Below, piece by piece: positions 44,671 to 51,854 of a DNA stretch of 64,000 nt. Source of the stretch: Eubacterium oxidoreducens (lineage in GTDB: Bacteria; Bacillota; Clostridia; Lachnospirales; Lachnospiraceae). Under the pieces are notes generated by a model that made no database searches, was not told the origin of the DNA, and was given only the letters and a program-made list of their open reading frames with translations. The stretch is from the NCBI RefSeq assembly GCF_900104415.1, contig NZ_FMXR01000006.1, forward strand, positions 228,927 to 292,926, in the 5' to 3' direction. How positions within the stretch are numbered: the stretch's first letter is position 1; every line of letters starts with the position of its first letter. The translations under genes were made by a program, and so were the position numbers.

Positions 44671-45579
44671 TTATTTGGCAAGTCCCAGCATACGTTCCAG
44701 AGCATTTGTTGCTTTTATACGTGTTTCATCACTCACCTGTACTTCCCCACATTCTTCTCTTAAACATTCCAACACTTTCTCCAAAGAATTCTTCTTCATG
44801 TTGTGACAGAATTTCATCCCTTCTACCGGGTAAAATTTCTTATCCGGATTCTTGTTTTCCAGTTCATAAAACACTCCGTTTTCTGTTCCAATGATAAATT
44901 CATTCGCTTCACTTTCTGTCGCATAATGAATAATTCCCGATGTGCTTCCCACATAATCCGCTAACTCAAGAATTTCCATTCTACATTCCGGATGAGCTAA
45001 AAAAAGCGCATTTGGATGCTTTGCTTTCGTTTTTTCTACCTGTTCTTTTGTAAGATGATGATGAACATGACAATATCCGTCATGAACAACAAAGTTCTTC
45101 TCCGGTACCATCTGTTTCACATAATTTCCTAAATTAGAATCCGGAATAAAGAAAATATTTTTATTAGGAAGCGCTTTCACAATCTGCAAAGCATTCGAAC
45201 TTGTCACACAAACATCCGATGCCGTCTTGATTTGCGCCGTTGAGTTAATATAACAGACCACAGCAAGATCTTCATATTCTTCTCTTGCTCTTTTGATATC
45301 GTCAAGTGTTACCATATGCGCCATCGGACAATCTGCCTCAAGATCCGGCATAAGAACTTTTTTGTTCGGACTAAGAATCTTCGCGCTTTCACCCATAAAA
45401 TTAACGCCGGCAAAGACAATCACCTTAGCCGGGTTTTGAGCCGCTACCTGTGCCAATTTATAAGAATCCCCTACATAATCAGCAATTTGTTGAATCGCGC
45501 CTTCTACATAATAATGCGCCAAAATTATGGCATCCTTTTCTTTCTTTAATTGATTTATCTCCTCAATGATATCATTCAT
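44671..45579 (-). CDS. nadA: Quinolinate synthase NadA
   Basis: NadA condenses iminoaspartate and dihydroxyacetone phosphate using a [4Fe-4S] cluster. The ATG at 45579 (AGGAAG upstream) gives 302 residues beginning MNDIIEEINQLKKEKDAIIL. Candidate cluster ligands are the Cys residues in VVCYINSTAQIK, AHPECRMEIL and GMKFCHNMKKNSLEKVLECL. A longer frame to 45693 would run through the promoter and operator. It is the first gene of the nad operon. Confidence 0.95.
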   Translation of the reverse strand: MNDIIEEINQLKKEKDAIILAHYYVEGAIQQIADYVGDSYKLAQVAAQNPAKVIVFAGVNFMGESAKILSPNKKVLMPDLEADCPMAHMVTLDDIKRAREEYEDLAVVCYINSTAQIKTASDVCVTSSNALQIVKALPNKNIFFIPDSNLGNYVKQMVPEKNFVVHDGYCHVHHHLTKEQVEKTKAKHPNALFLAHPECRMEILELADYVGSTSGIIHYATESEANEFIIGTENGVFYELENKNPDKKFYPVEGMKFCHNMKKNSLEKVLECLREECGEVQVSDETRIKATNALERMLGLAK

Positions 45580-45625
45580 GATTAATCTTCCTTTCGCTTT
45601 GCAAGCCTCTGTGCAATTGAAAATA

Positions 45626-45654
45626 ATTTTACCATATGTAAACATTACTGACAA
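45626..45654 (-). promoter_or_regulatory. Sigma-A type promoter of the nad operon
   Basis: TTGTCA (45649-45654), 17-base spacer, TAAAAT (45626-45631) on the minus strand. The -35 box is inside one arm of the palindrome at 45650-45669. Confidence 0.8.
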
Positions 45655-45669
45655 GACAGTAGTCTTGTC
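45650..45669. promoter_or_regulatory. Palindromic operator over the nadA -35 box
   Basis: GACAAGAC and GTCTTGTC are exact complements around four bases, with one arm covering the -35 box. This suits a repressor that blocks RNA polymerase. A niacin- or NAD-responsive repressor such as NiaR is a natural candidate, but I cannot confirm its consensus here and no such gene lies in the window. Confidence 0.65.
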
Positions 45670-45695
45670 TAACAATTTTCCACAATCTCCCAAAA

Positions 45696-45735
45696 AAAGT
45701 CACTTTTGCAAATACCAATTTACAAAAGTGACTTT
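45696..45735 (-). terminator. Intrinsic terminator of the flavin-reductase-like gene
   Basis: The 13-bp arms AAAGTCACTTTTG and CAAAAGTGACTTT pair perfectly, followed on the minus strand by TTTTTTT. It lies one base after the gene and upstream of the nadA promoter, so it insulates the nad operon. Confidence 0.9.
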
Positions 45736-45736
45736 C

Positions 45737-46321
45737 CTACTTTCTATGTTTCTTTTTCTTTTTTTGAACAGAATATCCAAATTTACCGACCTTTTCTCCT
45801 AATGTATAATATTCACCATGCGAATAAGAAATAAGATTAAGATCATTTAAATGAAATTTTCCATGTTCATCTATATACTCTTTTGCTACCGATACTCCAA
45901 CTACCTGAGCCAAAAACATATGATGACTACCCAGCTTTATTATTTCTTTCACCTTACATGCAATATGCACCGGTGATTCATCAATACCGGGTGCATTAAC
46001 ATGTGCAACCTCAACCGGTGTCAAATGCATTTTTTTAAATTTATTTTCATCTCGTCCGGACCGAACGCCACAATAATCATCTGCAAAAGCCAATTCTTTT
46101 GTTACCAGATTAATGACAAACTCTCCGGTATCTTTGATAATATCATAAGAATATCGCTTCGGTCTTACAGATATCGATACCATCGGCGGATCCGAACAAA
46201 CCGTGCCACACCATGCTATCGTAATAATATTAGGTTCTTCTCCTTTACGCTGACAACTAACCATGACCGCCGGAACCGGATATAACATATTCCCCGGTTT
46301 CCACTCTTGTCTTTCTTTCAC
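45737..46321 (-). CDS. Flavin reductase-like FMN-binding protein
   Basis: This 194-residue protein is of the flavin reductase-like split-barrel family. Typical stretches are YPVPAVMVSCQRKGEEPNII, SDPPMVSISVRPKRYSYDII and TGEFVINLVTKEL. Its partner and electron acceptor cannot be told. The C-terminus ends in a Lys/His-rich stretch (KKKKKHRK). It lies five bases after the pyrophosphatase gene, so the two are likely co-transcribed. Confidence 0.88.
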   Translation of the reverse strand: MKERQEWKPGNMLYPVPAVMVSCQRKGEEPNIITIAWCGTVCSDPPMVSISVRPKRYSYDIIKDTGEFVINLVTKELAFADDYCGVRSGRDENKFKKMHLTPVEVAHVNAPGIDESPVHIACKVKEIIKLGSHHMFLAQVVGVSVAKEYIDEHGKFHLNDLNLISYSHGEYYTLGEKVGKFGYSVQKKKKKHRK

Positions 46322-46326
46322 TTAAA

Positions 46327-47979
46327 CTACTCCTGCATTGCTTCTAAAAATGATGGTATCAGCTGCTTCTTTCTGGAAATAACTCCCTCAAGCTTATACA
46401 CACCATCTTGTTCTTTTACCTGATATGCCTTCTCTACAACTTCCGCTGCATCTTTACCATAACTTAACAAACCGGTAGACTCTTCTAATATATTTGTCAT
46501 CATCATGTATACCATATCAAGACCACGTTCTTTTAATGCTGTTGGCATATAACTTAGCAATTGTTCTTTTACTGACAAAAGCGTCTCTTCTGACATAGAA
46601 CTAATCTGTCCAACACCAAACTCTATACCGGATACCGTAAACGTCTTAAAGTCTTGATAAAATATCTCTTCAACTGTCTTAGAATCGAAACTACTTCCGG
46701 CTTTAAACATATTGATTGCCAGTTCTTCCACATCAACTTTGGCAATTGCTGCAAGTTCCTGTGCACACACCTGATCTACCTGCGTACAGGTCGGAGAACG
46801 ATACATAAGTGTATCGGAAATGATTGCGGAACATAATATTCCTGCAATCTCCTGTGGTACCTCAATATGTTTTTCTTTGAACATCAAATATACAATCGTA
46901 GAAGATGAACCAAGAGGTTGATTTCTGAAAAATACCGGAGACATCGTCTCTAAACTTCCCAATCTATGATGATCAATAATCTCAAGTATCTCCGACGAAT
47001 CTATCCCATCCACTGCCTGCGATTTTTCATTATGATCGACCAAAATAACCTGTTTTTTCTTGGATTGTAATAAATTACGTCTGGAAATCATACCAATATA
47101 TTTGCCGACACCATCTAGAATCGGGAAATCTCTATGTCTTTCCTTAGACATAACTTCTAGAACTTCCTCTACATAACTATCTTCTTCAAAAGTGATAAGA
47201 TTCTCTTTTCTCATAAAATGCCGAACCGGCATACTTTGATTAATCAATCGTGCTGTCGTATAGGTATCATACGGTGTCGAAATAATAGCACAACCTTTTT
47301 CCTCTGCAAGCTTTTTAATTGTGGATGCAACCTTATAATTAGCACAGACAATCATACAGCTTACCTTTTTTTCAAGCGCACAAATCTGCGATTCATAACG
47401 ATTACCTAGAATAATCATATCATGCTCATGAATAAATTCCTCCATTGCTTCCGGATTTCCTGCTCCGACCAGAACATTTCCCTTATCAAAGCATTTGCTT
47501 TCATCTCCCACAAGCATCTGCCCATCTAGCGTCTCTACAATATTTCGATAGGGTGTGCATGCTTCTGATATGATTCCTTTATCATAAACATCCATATAAG
47601 ACATCGCAATATCACCAGTTATGATAAGACCTTGCAAATACTGATTCTCATCTGTAACCGGCAAGGTTACCACATCGTCTCTTTTCATGATTTCCCATGC
47701 CTTTTTTAACGACATATTCTGGTCAATTCCCTGCGTAAATCTGATATCGATATCTGATACCTGTGTTCCAACATCACTGATATAAGAAGGCGCCGCTACA
47801 TGAAATCGATCCAAGACATACTTTGTCTCTTCATTAATCTTTCCTGCTCGCCGCGCTTCGTATTCATCCGTATTTAATGTTACATTTTTCAAATAAGCAT
47901 AGGCAATCGCGGCACTTATGGAATCCGTATCCGGATTCTTGTGCCCGATTACCATAATTTTTCTACCTGGCTTCGCCAT
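46327..47979 (-). CDS. ppaC: Family II inorganic pyrophosphatase with CBS-DRTGG regulatory insert
   Basis: The enzyme hydrolyses pyrophosphate with Mn2+ or Co2+. The 550-residue protein starts with the DHH-domain motif VIGHKNPDTDSISAA, then a CBS domain (about 75-130), a DRTGG domain (about 145-250), a second CBS domain (about 250-305) and then resumes with VDHNEKSQAVDGI and the DHH motif DHHRLGSLE (336-344). CBS-DRTGG enzymes are regulated by adenine nucleotides and ApnA in characterised examples. The simple ~310-residue form lacks this insert. AGAGGTG precedes the ATG. Confidence 0.95.
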   Translation of the reverse strand: MAKPGRKIMVIGHKNPDTDSISAAIAYAYLKNVTLNTDEYEARRAGKINEETKYVLDRFHVAAPSYISDVGTQVSDIDIRFTQGIDQNMSLKKAWEIMKRDDVVTLPVTDENQYLQGLIITGDIAMSYMDVYDKGIISEACTPYRNIVETLDGQMLVGDESKCFDKGNVLVGAGNPEAMEEFIHEHDMIILGNRYESQICALEKKVSCMIVCANYKVASTIKKLAEEKGCAIISTPYDTYTTARLINQSMPVRHFMRKENLITFEEDSYVEEVLEVMSKERHRDFPILDGVGKYIGMISRRNLLQSKKKQVILVDHNEKSQAVDGIDSSEILEIIDHHRLGSLETMSPVFFRNQPLGSSSTIVYLMFKEKHIEVPQEIAGILCSAIISDTLMYRSPTCTQVDQVCAQELAAIAKVDVEELAINMFKAGSSFDSKTVEEIFYQDFKTFTVSGIEFGVGQISSMSEETLLSVKEQLLSYMPTALKERGLDMVYMMMTNILEESTGLLSYGKDAAEVVEKAYQVKEQDGVYKLEGVISRKKQLIPSFLEAMQE

Positions 47980-48001
47980 GTTATATTACACCTCTTTTAT
48001 T

Positions 48002-48685
48002 TTACATCAAAGAAATAAACATCAAACCACATTGCTGAACCAAAACACCCACTACACCGGCTAATGTGATAATCGAAAGAATCAAAAGTGCAATTCTAAT
48101 ACCCTTACCATTCTTTTGTTTTTCTATTTTTTCAGATAGAGCATCAATCTTTTCATTCAACTCGTCAAAACAAACTTGCATATTCCGATAAGACTTTACC
48201 GTTTCATTATGAATCTTCTCCCCAAGATCCTTTTTGTTAGCTTCCATTTTGTCCGTAACAGATTCCATCTGCTCAGATGCTCGATTCAAGGTCTCATCTG
48301 TCTTAGCTTCAAGATTTTCGAAAGTCTCATCTGTCTTATCACTAATCTCTTTCATCTTTTGATCAATGAGATCTATCACCTTTTGCATCTGGGCTTCAAA
48401 ATTCTGTGTCAATTCATCTACCCTTACCTGTTTTTGAGCAATTACTTCTTCAAGATCATTGGCTTTTCCCTCACGTTCTTCCACAATATCTTGAAGTTCC
48501 ATTACTTTATTTTCCTTTGATTCTATCAGACTTTGCAACTGCTTAGCCTTTTCTTTGAATTCATCAATCTGTTTTAACAGTACATCATCTCTCTCCATCT
48601 TTTTTAAAGTCCTTTCTTTTATCCCATTATTGCTTTTTTTGTACTTTCTATCATGTGGTTTTCTTCTTGCCAAAAATTCAAGCAT
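48002..48685 (-). CDS. Coiled-coil protein with C-terminal membrane anchor
   Basis: Function unknown. From the ATG at 48685 (GGGGG six bases upstream) it has about 227 residues. A basic N-terminus (FLARRKPHDRKYKKS) is followed by a continuous charged coiled-coil from about residue 30 to 185 and one membrane segment near 195-215. A GTG at 48721 would add 12 residues. The layout resembles tail-anchored scaffold or tether proteins. It lies 22 bases upstream of the pyrophosphatase gene in the same direction, so they may be co-transcribed, but no functional link is evident. Confidence 0.75.
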   Translation of the reverse strand: MLEFLARRKPHDRKYKKSNNGIKERTLKKMERDDVLLKQIDEFKEKAKQLQSLIESKENKVMELQDIVEEREGKANDLEEVIAQKQVRVDELTQNFEAQMQKVIDLIDQKMKEISDKTDETFENLEAKTDETLNRASEQMESVTDKMEANKKDLGEKIHNETVKSYRNMQVCFDELNEKIDALSEKIEKQKNGKGIRIALLILSIITLAGVVGVLVQQCGLMFISLM

Positions 48686-48774
48686 CCTATACCCCCAAAG
48701 TGAGTTTTCATTTCTGTTCACATTCTATCATTCCCTCATTTTTTTTACAACATATTGCTTACTTTCCATTATAA

Positions 48775-48802
48775 AAAAGCCTCCGCATCAGCGAAGGCTT
48801 TT
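48775..48802 (-). terminator. Intrinsic terminator after the FliD-like gene
   Basis: AAAAGCCT and AGGCTTTT pair around 12 bases, ending in TTTTTTAT on the minus strand, eight bases after the gene. It isolates the FliD-like gene as a single-gene unit. Confidence 0.85.
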
Positions 48803-48809
48803 GTTCCTT

Positions 48810-49541
48810 TTACGTTGAAGTATCAAGGACTGATCCAAGTGCCGAAGAAGAACTGACATAAGAACTTCCACTACTTGAATAAGATGTATAATTTCCTGTT
48901 GCATTTAATGCATTATTCGCAACCGTCGAAGCGTATGAACTTATTGTATATGCATACGATCCGGCTCCATTAAATAACGACTTGGTAACCGACATATCTG
49001 CATTTTTAAATGTCTCTTCATCAATTGATAACTGATAATCATCTCCAATTGTAATGCCAAGCTGCGATAAAAGAGAGGAATTGACTTTGGTTGTTTTAAT
49101 CATTGAAACAACCGGATCGGTAACATTATCCGTCGTAACATTATCGCCTTCTTCAATAACCGAGTTATAATCATCTATAAAGCTCTTTACAGCATTATAA
49201 ATCTTATCGGTATCATAACCGTAAGAGCTGTTTCCTTCCTCATCCGTTGTTGTTGTTTTATTAAATACACTTTTAGAACCACTACTTAAAAGAGTCTGTG
49301 CAGAACTCTTAAGATTCGTTGCATCCGTATACATACGATTAAGCGCATTCGTCTCTGTTGTGCTGTCACTAGATGAGTCTGACGTAGTAGATGATTCTTG
49401 TGCATAATAAGACTTCATAAGCTTATAATAGGTTCCGTTACGAATCATATTATAGTCCGATAGACTACTGTAATCAAAGTAGTTTGTAGAACTACTTGAT
49501 CCGGATAAACTCGAAAATAATGATGAAACTGAAATTGACAT
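48810..49541 (-). CDS. Small FliD-like filament cap-related protein
   Basis: The 243-residue protein (ATG at 49541, AGGAG upstream) resembles the C-terminal part of the filament cap FliD: NAVKSFIDDYNSVIEEGD near residues 123-140, then LLSQLGITIGDDYQLSIDE and a closing helix, a pattern seen in FliD_C (YN-S...L..LGI...G.L.LDE...F). It is rich in Ser, Thr and Tyr, has no Cys and no signal peptide, as expected of a type III export substrate. It is about half the length of a normal FliD. A SigD-type promoter overlaps a sigma-A type promoter upstream. A role at the filament or cell surface is inference. Confidence 0.75.
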   Translation of the reverse strand: MSISVSSLFSSLSGSSSSTNYFDYSSLSDYNMIRNGTYYKLMKSYYAQESSTTSDSSSDSTTETNALNRMYTDATNLKSSAQTLLSSGSKSVFNKTTTTDEEGNSSYGYDTDKIYNAVKSFIDDYNSVIEEGDNVTTDNVTDPVVSMIKTTKVNSSLLSQLGITIGDDYQLSIDEETFKNADMSVTKSLFNGAGSYAYTISSYASTVANNALNATGNYTSYSSSGSSYVSSSSALGSVLDTST

Positions 49542-49623
49542 ATGATCACTCCTTTGAATTATAGTCATTTCATAATCCGACATCCTTGTCCTTTATAAAT
49601 AACATTACAATGATTCATTATCT

Positions 49624-49661
49624 ATATCGTCTATTATAAAGACATTCCTTAGACATTTCAA
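49624..49661 (-). promoter_or_regulatory. Overlapping SigD-type and sigma-A type promoters of the FliD-like gene
   Basis: SigD type: TAAG (49648-49651), 16 bases, GACGATAT (49624-49631), against TAAA and GCCGATAT. Sigma-A type: TTGAAA (49656-49661), 17 bases, TATAAT (49633-49638). Both read to the left toward the FliD-like gene. The SigD match ties it to the sigma factor at 1-614. Confidence 0.65.
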
Positions 49662-49680
49662 CAGATTTCGTACTAAAGTC

Positions 49681-50355
49681 CTACAAATCCTCGATTTGCC
49701 AATCAATCGGTTCTACACCATGTTCTTTTAAAAATGCATTCGCTTTACTAAAATGTTTACATCCAAAGAATCCTCTATATGCCGAAAGCGGACTTGGATG
49801 TGATGCTTCTAATATTAAATGCTTAGGATTATTCAGCATTGATTTTTTTCTTCTCGCCGGGCCGCCCCATAGTAAATAAACAATTGGCCTGTCCTCTTTA
49901 TTAACTGCCGAAATAATCGCATCTGTAAACTGTTCCCATCCTCTGTTTTGATGAGAATTAGCCTGATGCGCACGAACAGTCAGCACTGTATTCAGCATCA
50001 AAACGCCCTGCTCTGCCCATTTTCTTAGATAACCATTGTTTGGAATCGCCAGTCCTAAATCGTCATTTAATTCTTTATATATATTTTTTAAAGATGGCGG
50101 AATCTCATTCCCGGGTTTTACAGAAAACGAAAGACCATGCGCCTGGTTTTCATTATGATAAGGATCTTGTCCTAGTATCAACACTTTCACCTTGCTAAGA
50201 GGCGTAAAATGAAATGCATTAAAAATGTCATCAGCAGGCGGATAAATAATTCTGGTTTTATACTCCTGTGTCATAAATTGATACAATTCCTTGTAATATG
50301 GTTTTTCCAATTCCGGCTTTACTACTTTGAGCCAATCATTTGTAATCGCTCCCAT
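49681..50355 (-). CDS. ung: Uracil-DNA glycosylase (family 1)
   Basis: Ung removes uracil from DNA. The 224-residue protein has the catalytic water-activating loop LGQDPYHNENQAHGLSFSV, the LLWGGPARRKK stretch and the Leu loop EASHPSPLSAYRGFFGCKHF. All motifs are complete. It lies nine bases after hisF and probably shares its transcript. Confidence 0.97.
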   Translation of the reverse strand: MGAITNDWLKVVKPELEKPYYKELYQFMTQEYKTRIIYPPADDIFNAFHFTPLSKVKVLILGQDPYHNENQAHGLSFSVKPGNEIPPSLKNIYKELNDDLGLAIPNNGYLRKWAEQGVLMLNTVLTVRAHQANSHQNRGWEQFTDAIISAVNKEDRPIVYLLWGGPARRKKSMLNNPKHLILEASHPSPLSAYRGFFGCKHFSKANAFLKEHGVEPIDWQIEDL

Positions 50356-50363
50356 ACTTCTCC

Positions 50364-51125
50364 CTACAATCTGACGCTTACGCCTTTTTTCTGTAAATAT
50401 TTTTTCAGATCATTGATTTCTAGTTCTTTAAAATGGAACAACGAAGCTGCAAGCGCAGCATCCGCTTTTCCGGTTGTTAACGCCTCATAAAAATGATCCA
50501 TTGTTCCGGCACCTCCCGAAGCAATTACCGGTCCAGATACAATATCCGAAATTTTCGCGGTCAATTCAATATCATATCCGGCTTTTGTACCATCACAATC
50601 CATACTGGTTAACAATATCTCCCCGGCTCCTAAACGATCCACCTTCTCGGCCCATTCTAAAGCATCGATTCCGGTATCTATGCGACCACCGTTTTTATAT
50701 ATATTCCAGCCACTTTTGTCTTTTCTTCTTCTAGCATCAATCGCTACAACCACGCACTGACTTCCAAACTTATCCGCAGCCTCTGCAATAAGATTCGGAT
50801 TGTTAATTGCTGCAGAATTAACCGATACTTTATCTGCTCCTGCTCTAAGAATTTCTTTAAAGTCATCCACTGTTCGAATACCACCTCCAACAGTAAATGG
50901 AATAAACACTTTTTGCGCTACCTTTTCAACCATCTTGGTAACGGTTGCGCGATGATCTGAAGATGCTGTAATATCCAAAAAAACCAATTCGTCAGCGCCT
51001 GCTTTATCATACGCTGCAGCAATCTCAACCGGATCTCCTGCGTCAATTAGATTTACAAAATTAACGCCCTTTACTACTCTTGCATTATTGACATCAAGAC
51101 AAGGAATAATTCTTTTTGTAAACAT
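50364..51125 (-). CDS. hisF: Imidazole glycerol phosphate synthase cyclase subunit HisF
   Basis: HisF closes the imidazole ring using ammonia from HisH. The 253-residue TIM barrel has [18 protein letters not shown] near the start, [14 protein letters not shown] and [15 protein letters not shown]; the two catalytic Asp residues in CLDV and VAIDARRRK are present. It is intact, unlike hisH just upstream, and follows it by 16 bases. Confidence 0.97.
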   Translation of the reverse strand: MFTKRIIPCLDVNNARVVKGVNFVNLIDAGDPVEIAAAYDKAGADELVFLDITASSDHRATVTKMVEKVAQKVFIPFTVGGGIRTVDDFKEILRAGADKVSVNSAAINNPNLIAEAADKFGSQCVVVAIDARRRKDKSGWNIYKNGGRIDTGIDALEWAEKVDRLGAGEILLTSMDCDGTKAGYDIELTAKISDIVSGPVIASGGAGTMDHFYEALTTGKADAALAASLFHFKELEINDLKKYLQKKGVSVRL

Positions 51126-51141
51126 GATTCATGAACCTTTC

Positions 51142-51748
51142 TTATATATTTGCAAAATTTTTTAAAATGGAAAGACCTATGCTACTGCTTTTTTCCGGAT
51201 GAAATTGACAAGCAAAAATATTTCCCTGTTCAACAGATGCATCAATCGTAGCATTATACTTACATCTGGCTTTTACAATACTTTCATCATCAGCTGTCAA
51301 GTAATAAGAATGAACAAAGTAGACATACGGCTGTTGTGGCAAATCGTGAAAGAGTCTGCCATCATTCATAAGCTCTAAGGAATTCCATCCAATATGCGGA
51401 ATCTTAAAGCCTTCTTTATCCGGAATCCGCTTAATCGTACCTTTCAATAGTCCAAGGCCTTCAACGCCCTTACTTTCATCACTTCCCTCAAACAATAATT
51501 GAAGCCCAAGACAGATTCCAAGAAATGGTTTATTATGATCTACCACTTCTCGAATCACCTTGTCAAGTTCAAAGCGTTTGATTTGTTCCATTGCTGTCCC
51601 AAACGAACCAACCCCCCGGCAACACAACGTGATCCGCCGAACATATCTCTTTGGGATCACGGGTCAAAACAGACTCTTCCCCAATATAATCAAATGCCTT
51701 TTCCACACTTCTGATATTACCTGCATCATAATCTATGATTGCAATCAT
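51142..51748 (-). pseudogene. hisH: HisH glutamine amidotransferase, interrupted by a +1 frameshift in a G6 run
   Basis: HisH supplies ammonia to HisF. From the ATG at 51748 (GAGGTGA upstream) frame 0 reads [19 protein letters not shown] as in the family up to VVLPG, then leaves frame at a run of six G (plus strand 51613-51618) and stops at 51569. Five G would read [15 protein letters not shown], the correct family sequence, which continues in the next frame to 51142 with the catalytic Cys in GICLGLQLLFEG and the His/Glu in QFHPEKSS. One extra G therefore breaks the gene. Sequencing error, recent mutation or reversible slippage are all possible. Confidence 0.9.
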
Positions 51749-51854
51749 ACTTTGTCACCTCATTTTTCCCAGAAAAAGCCCAATACACGATATAAAACAC
51801 ATCATTGTATCGGACTTTCCCTAAATTATTTCTTATTCATAAAGAATATCTTAT

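Noticed and set aside
51749..51854. SigD-type promoter (TCCGATAC) upstream of hisH
   Set aside because: The -10 match is poor, the TAAG spacing is 17 and a histidine gene is not an expected target.
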